Position numbers and translations under genes: made by a program
Shown here: one piece after another, positions 1 to 9,751 of the stretch
Layout: each line of letters starts with the position of its first letter
Numbering within the stretch: position 1 is the first letter of the stretch
Notes under the pieces: model-generated
What the model was told of the DNA's origin: nothing
The model's database searches: none
The model's input: the letters and a program-made list of their open reading frames with translations, nothing else
Assembly (NCBI GenBank): GCA_000226015.1
Contig: JH152908.1
Span: 2,991-53,474 of the forward strand
DNA: 50,484 nucleotides
Source of the DNA: Mnemiopsis leidyi
Lineage: Eukaryota > Ctenophora > Tentaculata > Lobata > Bolinopsidae
Direction: 5' to 3'

Positions 1-130
1 TTGCTTGGCTCGCCGAAATTTGTCTGTCGAGGCAGGATTACAACCAACTCAAATTTGTGTAGAATTTTGAAGCAGCATACTCTCATTGTACATTAATACG
101 AGTTACTACACTGGGATGTAGTATTCAGCT

Positions 131-364
131 CAGCGGCGTAACAATGCCCTGGCAGCCCTTGCTACGCTGGGGGGCACCAAACAGTCATGAAAGTATGGGA
201 CAATTTTGCAAGATTTACTTCGCGATTTGCAAAATCGCATGTTTGGTTTAATAACGTCACTATTTAATTAGATTTTTGGAAGATATTTACTCAAATAGCT
301 CACAGTAAGCTGTTACACCAGGGGCAATACTTGGGGACGCCTTTTTACTGCTACGATGCCACTG
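131..364 (+). mobile_element. hAT-like MITE, copy 1 (diverged)
   Basis: This 234 bp element starts with CAGCGGCGTAAC and ends with GATGCCACTG, an imperfect terminal inverted repeat. It is flanked by the near-identical 8 bp direct repeats ATTCAGCT (123-130) and ATTCAACT (365-372). It aligns along its whole length with the reverse complement of 36262-36540; for example both share GTATGGGACAATTTTGCAAG or a close variant. It has no coding capacity. An 8 bp target duplication and CAG-starting termini are typical of hAT transposons, so this is probably a non-autonomous hAT derivative. It is more decayed than the second copy. Confidence 0.75.
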
Positions 365-568
365 ATTCAACTACTTCGTAGCAGCTAGATCATGTGTAGG
401 GCGGCACTGTGGCCTAAGGTGCTCGCCCCCTGCTGGCAGGGTTAGTGGGGGCGGTCGTTACACCACTGTTCTTGTTGCTTTTCAAGGTGAATGTCTGTCT
501 AGGTGACTGTTTACCCTCGTGCTTGCTGGTGCCATGTGTGACCTTAGAATTCAACTTGTCTTAGTAAG

Positions 569-649
569 GATAAGCCAAATCCACCAATAACTGAACTTGG
601 ACTTCCCCTCGAGACTGAGTATGCTGATGATGTTGACTTCAAAGATTAA
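569..649 (+). pseudogene. Reverse-transcriptase fragment (YADD motif)
   Basis: A 26-codon open stretch ends in GLPLETEYADDVDFKD followed by a stop. Y-A-D-D (620-631) after a short hydrophobic/polar run is the catalytic motif of retroelement reverse transcriptases. No long ORF surrounds it, so it looks like the remnant of a retrotransposon. The match is short, so chance is not excluded. Confidence 0.35.
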
Positions 650-1043
650 CTGTCATTGAGAACTGAAAATAGTCCTTAAGCACTCGACATCAATATTTCA
701 GATAGGCCTTTTCCATCATACATTTCATGACCTCTCATTAGGTTCGATTTAGTCAAAAAGTCGTCTGCTGATTTTTGGTCCACAGTCTAAACAGCCATTA
801 AAGTCAAAACATACTAAAGTGAGAAACATCATTCTTTCAGAATATGATAAATTTATCCTTTTGCAGTAACCTTAGGGAATTCAAGTACAAGCACTTTATG
901 AGCATCTATGCCTTTTTCCTAGTTAAAGGCACCTGAAAAACGACCGCTTAAAAATTGTGTCCATGAAAGTACCAATTTACATAACTGATAGTCAGTGACT
1001 ATCAGTCAATTTTAATGCAGCAAGTTATAGTGAATTATGTAGT

Positions 1044-1304
1044 ATGATAAAGAAAGATGATTGTTGGGTTTATTTGACGTTTATGGATAGTTTAGAGTAC
1101 ATTACAGAACCGCCATTGACTAAGCATTTAGATTTAAGTAATTTTCTATTACAGCAGTTTACATCTGATCTACCCTGCCACACACAGTCCGTGGAGCGGA
1201 TGGTCAAGATAACGACCGAAGCTTCTAAGAAGGTGTGTGGTAGAGTAAATCAGAGTACTGAAGGTATGTTGATAGTGAAAGGGAGAAGTGAGAGAAATAA
1301 GTAG
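1044..1304 (+). pseudogene. Transposon-type ORF fragment, PCHTQ-VER domain
   Basis: An 86-codon ORF contains PCHTQSVERMVKITTEAS and then KKVCG in its second half. From memory, a PCHTQ..ER.VK..TEAS..V.G signature recurs in multicopy, probably transposon-encoded proteins of invertebrates. I cannot name the family. No splice-linked partner exons are obvious, and it sits between a MITE, a reverse-transcriptase fragment and a host gene, so I treat it as the C-terminal piece of a degraded mobile-element gene. Confidence 0.35.
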
Positions 1305-2352
1305 CTTAAAGTAGTTTTAAATTAATGTTGGTAAGTAGTGTTAGTATTACAAATATGAGTATTATTTCGCTTATCCGATGTTTGATAAATAGATAGACCG
1401 CTTTAGAAAATTTATGTGTTTGCCTTTATTCTGCGTCATGAAAAAGTGCAGTGGCATGATTTAACGAGGCTGCTTTGATCATAATTGGCACTGAATCCTT
1501 AAGCATCAACGTATTGTGGTTGTCGCTCTATTCCTAAATTAGGTATATGGTATTGATTTTTCTCAGTCAAATCTGATGATATGTTTGTTTTAGTTGTTTT
1601 CAGAAAATTATCAAATTATCACAAAAAACGGAAATTACCAATCCATTTGTGTGAATTTGACTCCATCAAATCACAAAATAAGTTTTTACGCCGTAATTTT
1701 CAGTTTCCAAAGTGGATAAACAATCTCGGATTCATCAACTGGTCGTGGCTGGCGCTGTGATGAAACAATTAAGAAAGTGCACTATTTTCTGCGCGGAAAA
1801 ACGTGGAAAAATGCGCCGCGCACGAGAGTTGCTATGCGAGCGTGTATAGAAATTGGAAAAATGAACATGCTTGATTTGTGCCTAAACATGAATTTTGGGA
1901 ATTATCCTTCAGTACAACTGTTCACGACCAATAGACTGATGGCCTGATAGACGTACTTTTTAGAAATATCAAACTGATTTTCAAAAGGGCGCACCCTAAT
2001 AGTCACCTCATTGACTACTGATACAGACTGACAAATAACATTGTTAATAGTTCTGGCACTGTGTTTGGCACTATCTGGTGACCTCAAGGGTGCAGTAGCT
2101 GTCATATCTCCGTGGTCTAAATGTAAATGATTAAAATATACATAATTTAATTTTAAACAATAACATTTCTGTTGTTATTTCTTTAGGTATTCGTGTTCTC
2201 TTTTTGTAACTTTACTGTTCAATTCAATGTTTGATCTTTTACCTTATTATACTGTAACATTATAGACAAGAAAACACTGTCTCATAAATTTTTACAAATT
2301 TCATACCTTAGGTTTGCTTTAATGTAATTATCATGCTCAATGGATATCATCG
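1305..2352. other. AT-rich stretch upstream of the GRK gene
   Basis: No gene is recognised. A short GC-richer patch lies at about 1785-1850 (GCGCGG and CGCGCACGAG). A 67-codon reverse ORF at 1902-2105 resembles no family I know; it may be another mobile-element scrap. The promoter and 5' UTR of the kinase gene must lie here, but no TATA box or initiator can be chosen with confidence. Confidence 0.5.
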
Positions 2353-5300
2353 ATGGCAGACCTGGAAAAAACACTTGCTGATATATCATTCATCATAATA
2401 AGAAATGATCCTTGTGCAACTGACCCCATAACTCTTCCAGATCCAAGGTAATTTCAACAATGATTTCAAAATTAGTATGACTTCATGGCATGCGAAGGTA
2501 TGAAAACGCACTGCGTTAGTTCAGTAAATAAAGACATTTTATGCTCTTTCTCAGGTTCATAGGATCGTGCCCAGAATATCAAAAGATAGATGACTTTACA
2601 GCATCATCAGATACTGCTGATGTGTTTAAGAAAAATCTCAGAACATAGTTGTTTCAATTGCAATATCAAGACTTAGATGAATTTTTATCATATTTTATGG
2701 AGGGTACAACTGTTTTCCACTGTGATTCTCATTTACCTTGGACTTTTCCTAATAGATTAAATTACTCTTAGTTAGGCTTTTACACCACTAATTACAAGTT
2801 TTTAAACTTTAAAGGAGTGTTATGAATTGCTCAATTATTATTATTTGTTAAGCAAATACATCTTGACAGTAAATAAGTGCATTTCACATTTACATATATA
2901 TATTTTTTTTATTGATCACTGATTTTTCAGTGTTCATTTTGTCATGGAGAGACATTTGCAAGAGAGAGACCTGCTAAACTTCGATACCATTTTTGCTGAA
3001 AGAATTGGATACAGACTCTTTGAAAGATATATTTTCGACAATGGTTCCAAATTTTCAATAAAATGCATTATGTTTCATAAGATGATATCTGAATACAAGG
3101 GTTTAGATTCTACAGCTACACGTAAGCCAATTGCAAAACTGGTTTACAATGAATTTATTATGCCTGATCTTCTTGCTATGGATCACCCATTTGGCACAGA
3201 GTTGGCACTGTTTGTAAATGACTGTTTAAGCAAAGATGAAACAGATCCAAACTTGTTCAATGTGAGTGAGTTTAATTTATTACATATTGAATTGAATTGA
3301 CAGGGAAACTGTGATTAAGTGTTATATGAGGAGGGTCTCCGTTAAGAGATTTAGAATCTTCCAGGAGCCCATTTAGTATAAGCCGGGGTGCAGTTGTAAC
3401 AAATACAAATTACAAATGCAATTGAATCGAAATATAAACTTAAACACTATGATATGGCTTATATGATATTTCTAACTAGCCTAATTTTTCCAAGTATGCC
3501 ACATTATTATCTTGAATTCTTTATTACTTTCAGGACTACATTTCGTCAATAAACAAGCATTTTAGGCAAAATGAGTTTCATAAATTTAAATTGAGCCCAC
3601 ATTTTACAAGATACCTGCAATGGAAATTCATTGAAATTAATAGTAAGATTACAAAGGAAGACTTTGCAATACATAGGATTATTGGAAGAGGAGGATTTGG
3701 AGAAGTTTATGGATGTCGTAAAATAGACACAGGTATAGTAAGTATGCCAGTTGTAAAGTATGTGAAATACTTTTTTTTTTTATCTTTTTGATTATGAATT
3801 AATGGCTATTGGCTACTGAAGGGGGATTTCCTTTAATAAGTAATCCCATCAGCTTTAGAGATTCTGTTTCAAAACTCGACCATACATCAACATTCGACCC
3901 TAAACATAATTAAACCAAATTTATCATATTCAAAATTCAATGTTTTAGGTCATATGTGTGCTATCAAATACCTTTATAAAAAGCGTCTTAAACTAAGAAG
4001 AAAAGAAAAAATGGCGTTCCTGGAACGTGAAATGCTTCTTAAATTCGACAGCCCATTCATTGTTGGTCTGAATTATGCATTCCAAACCGAGGACAAGTTA
4101 TGCTTTGTTTTAGATCTCATGAACGGTAAGAGCCAGTTGATATTACTGTACATGCCAACTTTGATTACTATTATTCGCTAGTGTATTAGATTTTCAGGAA
4201 ATAGTTGTGAAAAGCCATTAATAAATTAATTTGCTAAATGACTAGATATGACACTAGATCATTCAGGTGGTGATCTTGGGTATCACCTAAGGCAAAGAGG
4301 GCAATTTTCTGAAGAAGAAACACGGTTCTATGCTGCAGAGATGATTCTGGGATTGGAACATATTCACAGTAAAAATGTCGTCTACAGAGACCTCAAGGTA
4401 ACGGGTATGAGTTAAACCCAGATAATAATTTGCTGTTTTTCAATGGTTTTGCCATGAAACATTTTGTAAAAAACAACATTTTTAGATATCCAATATTGAA
4501 GAAACTTAGCCAAAAATTACTTAACATTACCGATATCAGATAAGTTAGATATCATGATTCATTAAACTATCCGTATTCTCCGATGGATCAAACATCTCGG
4601 GCCAACTTAATACTTATAATGTTAGTTTATTTCGTCTTTGGTTTTTGGAATGTACGAGTGCTCACTTTTGAATTATATCAGCCTGCTAACGTTTTAATGG
4701 ACGATGCTGGTCATATCAGAATATCCGACCTTGGTTTGGCTACTGATTGCAGTAAAAAGCTACCTAATGAAAATTGGTAAACGTTTTAGTTCAATGAATC
4801 TGGTTTATTTGTTTGTTTCAAGTCCATCGTTTAAGAGTTTAGATGAGCTAGACAGTATGACAAACAGCTTGGCAAAACCTAACTGTCCTTGGGCTGGAAA
4901 AAATTGTATAAAAATTGTTATTGGCTTTCAACAGAGAAACAAATAATCTGAATTATCGGCAAAGTTACAGATGATCAATATTCTTCAGAATAATCGCTTT
5001 TGCAACGAAATTTCGGCAAATCAAATGCTTACTGTATCTTAAATAATAAATAATAAATAAAAATCAAATTTTACGCAGCAATACACAATGGGGGAAGTAT
5101 ATAATTTAATGACGCTTCTAAGCTGTGTAGGATGTGACAAATCAGGTTTTTTCTGTTATCAATTTTAAGGCCTTTAAGGTTTCTATAGAAAGTGTAACGC
5201 TTCTTTAGCTTTCTGAACAGTAGTAAAATTTTGATGTGGTCCCTAATTTTGAAACTATTATCTAATTTTGAAACTATTATCTAATTGAGATGAGAAAACC

Positions 5301-7601
5301 CAACAATTTAGGGGAACACCTGGATACAAGGCACCAGAAGTCGTGGAATCTGGAAAATCCTACAACTGCTGTGCTGACTGGTTTAGTTTTGGATGTACAC
5401 TTGTCAAGCTTCTTACGGGGTAGTTATGCCAACAGATACTGATTACTGATGAAAATCAAATAAAATAATGATAACGTCCTGATAGATAAGACTCTTAAAT
5501 TTTTAAAGGAGACCTAGCTTTCAAACTCCAATATTTTATGAATTTATTACTTTCAGCAAGTGCCCACCGACGCTTCCAGCTGATCCTTCCTTCTCACAAA
5601 ATGTTGAGGTATTCTCGGAGACGTTTTCAACAGAACTCGTGTCATTAATATCCGGCTTGCTACAATTCTCGCCAGAAAGTCGGCTTGGGTACAATGGAGC
5701 TTCAGAAATAAAGAAACACTGTTGGTTTCAGTCAATAGATTGGACATTGGCCCTAAAACTTGGACTTGACCCTCCCTTTACTCCTCCTAAAGGAGAAGTC
5801 CATGCGGCTGATCCTGTTGATATTGGTTAGTCAACCTCAGTTTTTTATTATAAATATTGATATTGGTTTGTCAACATCAGTTGTTTATTATATAACTCAT
5901 TTTTTACCTAAACTCGGCGTAAAAAACCTTATGAACTAGGGCAGTCATTAGACGTGTGTTTTATGGCTGTTAATTTGCCAGAATTTTAATCGTATCGATT
6001 ACTTATATATACCCGTTAGAAAAGCTTTAGTAACTGCACTATACCAAGATAACATTCAAAGATCAATATTAATGTTTTTCATTCTCCAGGAACATTCGAT
6101 GACAAGGATATCAAGGCAGTAACCTTGACCAGAGAGGACGAAGAATTCTTTAAAAGCTTCGACGTTTTCCCTTCCGAACGATGGCAGCGAGAAATACTTG
6201 GGAACAGCACGCTATCTCCCTTCGATAATGCCAACCAAAATGCCGACAGGACAGGCCTTAAAAGGCGAAAATCCTGTAACAATTTTTGTGGGGCGAAGGA
6301 CGCCCTGGAGTGCAAGTGCATCCTGGAGGTGGGAAAAACAAATGTAGTGCAAAATCGTGATGAAATACAATACTATAGCTATGTATAAGATGCAAACGAA
6401 TATTACGCATTTACGCTATGTAAACGTATTAATTACTTTCAGGGATACATGGAAAAGTTAGGCGGTATGTTTTTGACGAAATGGCAAAGAAACTACTTTA
6501 ATTTATACCCCGACAAGTTTGAGTGGAGACCTGACCCCTATGTAAGAATCATTATGTATTAACCGTTTACCGTTAATTGATTAGAGTTTTTTAATAGATA
6601 GTTGAATTCAAAGCTTTTTAAAACCATTTTAGGTCAGTTCACTGCATTCTGCAACTTATTTAAGTTTCTTAGTACAAGATAAACATCAAGTTTAATCTAA
6701 AAATAAATAAATAGAGCTGCCGGGTGGTGTAGTGGTACTAGCACACGCTTCCCACGCCGAAGACCGGGTGTTCGAAACCCGTCCGAGGCAGGCAGTCCAG
6801 GCCACCAAGCTGTGATTGGTACAGATTTATCCTGGAATTTAATCTCGGAGGATATCAGTGACGCGAATCCCACTTCGGTGTAATGTCTATTCCATTCAGA
6901 ATGAGTTTGAACTTGCATATCAGGTGATAATGAATTCTGCTTGGTACTCACCAGCTCCTTAAGATGTCCGTGCACGGAATATTTCGGAAGTTGTACGAGT
7001 TAAAGTTATTTTATCATTGTATCCGCAGACAGACACAGCAACCAACACAATCTATCTGGACAAGATACTGGCGGTGAGAAACTGCACTTACAAGAACGAC
7101 CCTCTATGTATAAGTTTAGATGTTATGTCCAGGATGAACAAAACTAGTTCCCCTGACTTGATCCTTCTCAAATGTGAGGTAATATGTTTGAGTCAATGCC
7201 AAATTGACTATCAACATACCAGTTAAGATTATTTCCTCACTTACAACACCTAGGTTAATGAAAAGATTTATGAAATTATAAGAATATTCTTAAAAAGTCT
7301 TAGCCATTCGCATATTGGAAATTGAATTCGTCTAACCTTAACAAAAAATAATAAAATAATATCATGTTCATTTTATGCTGTATCTCAACATATAATATGA
7401 TCTCTGCAGACCGAAATGGAATTCGATCAGTGGAATAAGTGCCTCACCAAAACTTTGGAAGAATTTCGTTATAAAACAAAACAGGACAGTCTTAAAATTC
7501 TTAAAGCTGAAACAGAAATTGAGGGTGGTTGGGCTCTGGTTGAGTCCTTTGAAAATTTAGAAAATTCAGAGCCCCCTCAAATTATTGATCGGGATGCATG
7601 A
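2353..7601 (+). CDS. GRK2/3-like: G protein-coupled receptor kinase, GRK2/3 type
   Basis: Twelve exons join in phase: 2353-2447, 2931-3261, 3534-3732, 3949-4125, 4267-4397, 4682-4776, 5312-5419, 5557-5825, 6090-6328, 6443-6541, 7029-7178 and 7410-7601. They give 694 residues, close to the 689 of mammalian GRK2. The N terminus [14 protein letters not shown] matches the GRK2/3 start. An RGS-homology region follows (about 33-175), then an AGC kinase domain from about 186 with glycine loop [10 protein letters not shown], catalytic YRDLKPAN, DLG in place of DFG (normal for GRKs) and [13 protein letters not shown] domain begins near 549 ([19 protein letters not shown]), the Gbeta-gamma and lipid binding module of GRK2/3. 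The enzyme phosphorylates active GPCRs at the plasma membrane so that arrestin can bind. Intron 10 carries a SINE, and the exon 8 donor is tandemly duplicated. The C-terminal tail has no recognised motif. GRK2/3 type is secure; which of the two is not. Confidence 0.93.
5243..5280 (+). repeat. 19 bp tandem duplication in a GRK intron
   Basis: CTAATTTTGAAACTATTAT occurs twice in perfect tandem, followed by a partial third start (CTAATTG), just upstream of the exon at 5312. It is probably replication slippage. Confidence 0.8.
5817..5892 (+). repeat. Tandem duplication of an exon 8 splice donor
   Basis: A 36 bp segment at 5817-5852 is repeated 40 bp downstream at 5857-5892 with three mismatches. 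The first copy contains the GRK exon 8 end and donor (GATATTG|GTTAGT). The second carries a near-identical potential donor (GATATTG|GTTTGT). Using the second donor would read through an in-frame TAG directly after the normal exon end. Confidence 0.8.
6716..6975 (+). mobile_element. tRNA-derived SINE in GRK intron 10
   Basis: The head holds a perfect RNA polymerase III A box (TGGTGTAGTGG, 6725-6735) and a B box (GTTCGAAAC, 6770-6778) at tRNA-like spacing. The sequence around TTCCCAC resembles a tRNA-Gly with a CCC anticodon, but the anticodon stem no longer pairs well, so this is not a functional tRNA. An unrelated body of about 190 bp follows. I cannot fix the 3' end or find a clear target duplication. 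No second copy was found in the window. Confidence 0.7.
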
Positions 7602-7956
7602 GGAATTATTATTTCTTAAGTTCCTATGACAGACTGAAATAACCGGTGTTTATAATCAATCTTGTTCATATAAATTGTAACTTTTTAACAACTTTCTTGA
7701 AATGAAGTAAGATTTCCCAATGGATCAGTTTTTTTAATTGAATGTTTTATCCTTTTTATCGACTTTGTGATTTAGACGAAAATTTTAGTAATTTTTTTAT
7801 GATTTGTATGATGGTTTGATGATTGAATAATTTTTAGTGTTCCCAGTTTTTGAATGTATAAGTTGCTATTCATGATTTTATTGTATTTGTTAAATTTTTT
7901 CGTGATAAAAACGTGTAGTTAATAATTCGTAACATTATGTTAATCTTAAGATCGCT

Positions 7957-7992
7957 GCTTTTCAAATGGTATGTATATACCATTTGAAAAGC
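7957..7992. repeat. Perfect 16 bp hairpin downstream of GRK
   Basis: GCTTTTCAAATGGTAT is followed by a 4-nt loop and its exact reverse complement. It lies about 355 bp after the kinase stop codon, in the 7602-8405 intergenic stretch, which shows no other gene. An AATAAA at 8165-8170 lies further on. The hairpin could be part of a long 3' UTR or a small mobile-element relic. Confidence 0.8.
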
Positions 7993-8405
7993 ATATACAT
8001 ATGTAAAAAAAGTATAAAAAGTAAATTTGGTGGGGAGCATAATGTACATAATACGACATTTGATGCTTGCAAGTTCACCATGTACTAGGTACCTAGCTAT
8101 GTTGCACTCTTCTTTAGACTCAAGTTGTCGCATTGATGCATCAGTGTCTACAGTCTTATCGTTAAATAAAATCATAGCCATGATATGCCTATGATCCTAA
8201 AGAGTACTTTTGGTTTTAAATACTGTAGGGAACGAAGATCGTGAACTTTTTTAGCAAAAATTTGAATTTTTGCACGTACTTCTTAGGACATGTGACGACT
8301 TGACCCACAGTTATATATGATTATTTTTCTAACCAGAATATAATCAAAATTAGGTCTACTGGTGCAATCACTGCTACTGATCGCAAAATCGAACAGAAAA
8401 TCTCC

Positions 8406-9196
8406 ATGCTCTCTCGTCGCGCCCTCCTGTCTGTCCGGGGGTCATGCTGTCGTTTTGTCACTCACTTCAGTGGACGGTTAGACGGTTCCACAGACGCGGA
8501 ATTTCCGTCTAGACAACAGTTTGAAGAGGTCAAACACGATTCAGAGAAGTTGTTTAACTTGGAACAGTTCCTCGTGTCGGCTGGAAGCGAGCACGGGTTC
8601 AAGATAAATCAGACTCATGTCATAGGATCCGTTCTTGTTTTACCCTACATGGGTTTTCTCCATTGGAAGTGCAATGACATTCGAACTGCATCGCCTGACT
8701 CTTTATTTCTTATTTCTCGCGTATTTCCAAAAGTAAGCACTTTTTTTTAGATAATGTTGACGTCAGCAATTTGTCAGGGAGATAAAGCAAATGTTATTGC
8801 CTGAAATTTAATATTATATTACTGTCCAAAGTATTGCTATACAATTTGATGCCAAACTGTTGCTATGCTTTAATCATTTTTGTGTTATAATTTATTAATC
8901 AAAAAAATATTGTATATTTGTAAGTTTATGTCCATTTTCAGGTCGAATTTCTCTTGGTTGGAAGTGGAGACATCTTGCAACCTCCGTCGCCTGATTTCCG
9001 AAAAGCTTGCAAAGATCACAAAATCGGACTTCAGATAGAATCGACTCAGCAAGCTATTCAGACTTATAGTGTATTACTGGAAGACAAACGTAACTTTGCT
9101 GCTCTCATGATCCCTGCTGCTTATAAACTCTTGACCGATGACGAGAAAGTGACAATTCAGAGAAAGAAAATGAATTTAAAGACGTTAACCGGATGA
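8406..9196 (+). CDS. NDUFAF3: Mitochondrial complex I assembly factor NDUFAF3
   Basis: Two exons, 8406-8732 and 8942-9196, join in phase to 193 residues; human NDUFAF3 has 184. The first 25 residues are rich in Arg and Ser with no acidic residue (MLSRRALLSVRGSCCRF), as expected for a mitochondrial presequence. The DUF498-type core follows: HVIGSVLVLPYMGFLHWKC, then VEFLLVGSGD and RKACKDHKIGLQIESTQQAI, ending with FAALMIPAAYKLL. The family acts with NDUFAF4 in early assembly of the complex I Q module. The ATG at 8406 is chosen because it gives the presequence and the expected length. The gene lies between GRK and INTS8 on the same strand. Confidence 0.85.
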
Positions 9197-9751
9197 GTCT
9201 GATTTCTGAAGTATTTTTTATAGTTATTGTGTTTACTTTTCCCGTTTTGGCCGTTTATCCGAGAATCTACTATTTCAACATTTGATTCCCTATTAATTCT
9301 ACTTCCAATATGTCTTTAAGCCTCTAAACCGACCCAAAAAGTTGAAAGTTTTATTTCATTTTGGCTTTAGTACTTTGAATGAGGTTTGGTAATGTATTGT
9401 TTTAGTTCCTCACTTGGATTGATATCATTTAGATAAATGGAACTGTCTCATCATGGTCTCGGCCTGAAGCTTAACACTCAATTATACAATTGAGGATTAT
9501 GTGATTCGTTATTGAAATTGGTGAAGATACAGCTATTACCGTGTCATAACTGAATTGTGTCATAACTGAATCGTATAGCTGAAGACGATTTTACTAAATT
9601 TTTTGAAAAGCTCCAGAGTAAAATGTATAAGTCATATTTCTTATATGTCTGAAGAGCTTCCCTCCAGTGCATGTTAATGCCTTTTTAACGATGTTATTAA
9701 CTACTTACCGTTAGGTCTCAGAAGTAAGGACGCGAAACATCGTAACTGCAC
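9197..9751 (+). other. NDUFAF3-INTS8 spacer
   Basis: This 555 bp AT-rich spacer must contain the NDUFAF3 3' UTR and the INTS8 promoter. I see no ORF or clear repeat beyond a short duplicated phrase (TGTCATAACTGAAT, about 9542-9572). Confidence 0.5.

Noticed and set aside
2556..2648. An AG-bounded open segment between GRK exons 1 and 2 that could be an extra exon
   Set aside because: It ends in an in-frame stop, and joining exon 1 directly to 2931 recreates the conserved GRK2 N-terminal sequence in phase.
6716..6790. A functional tRNA-Gly gene
   Set aside because: The A and B boxes are good, but the anticodon and acceptor stems do not pair, and a SINE-like body follows.
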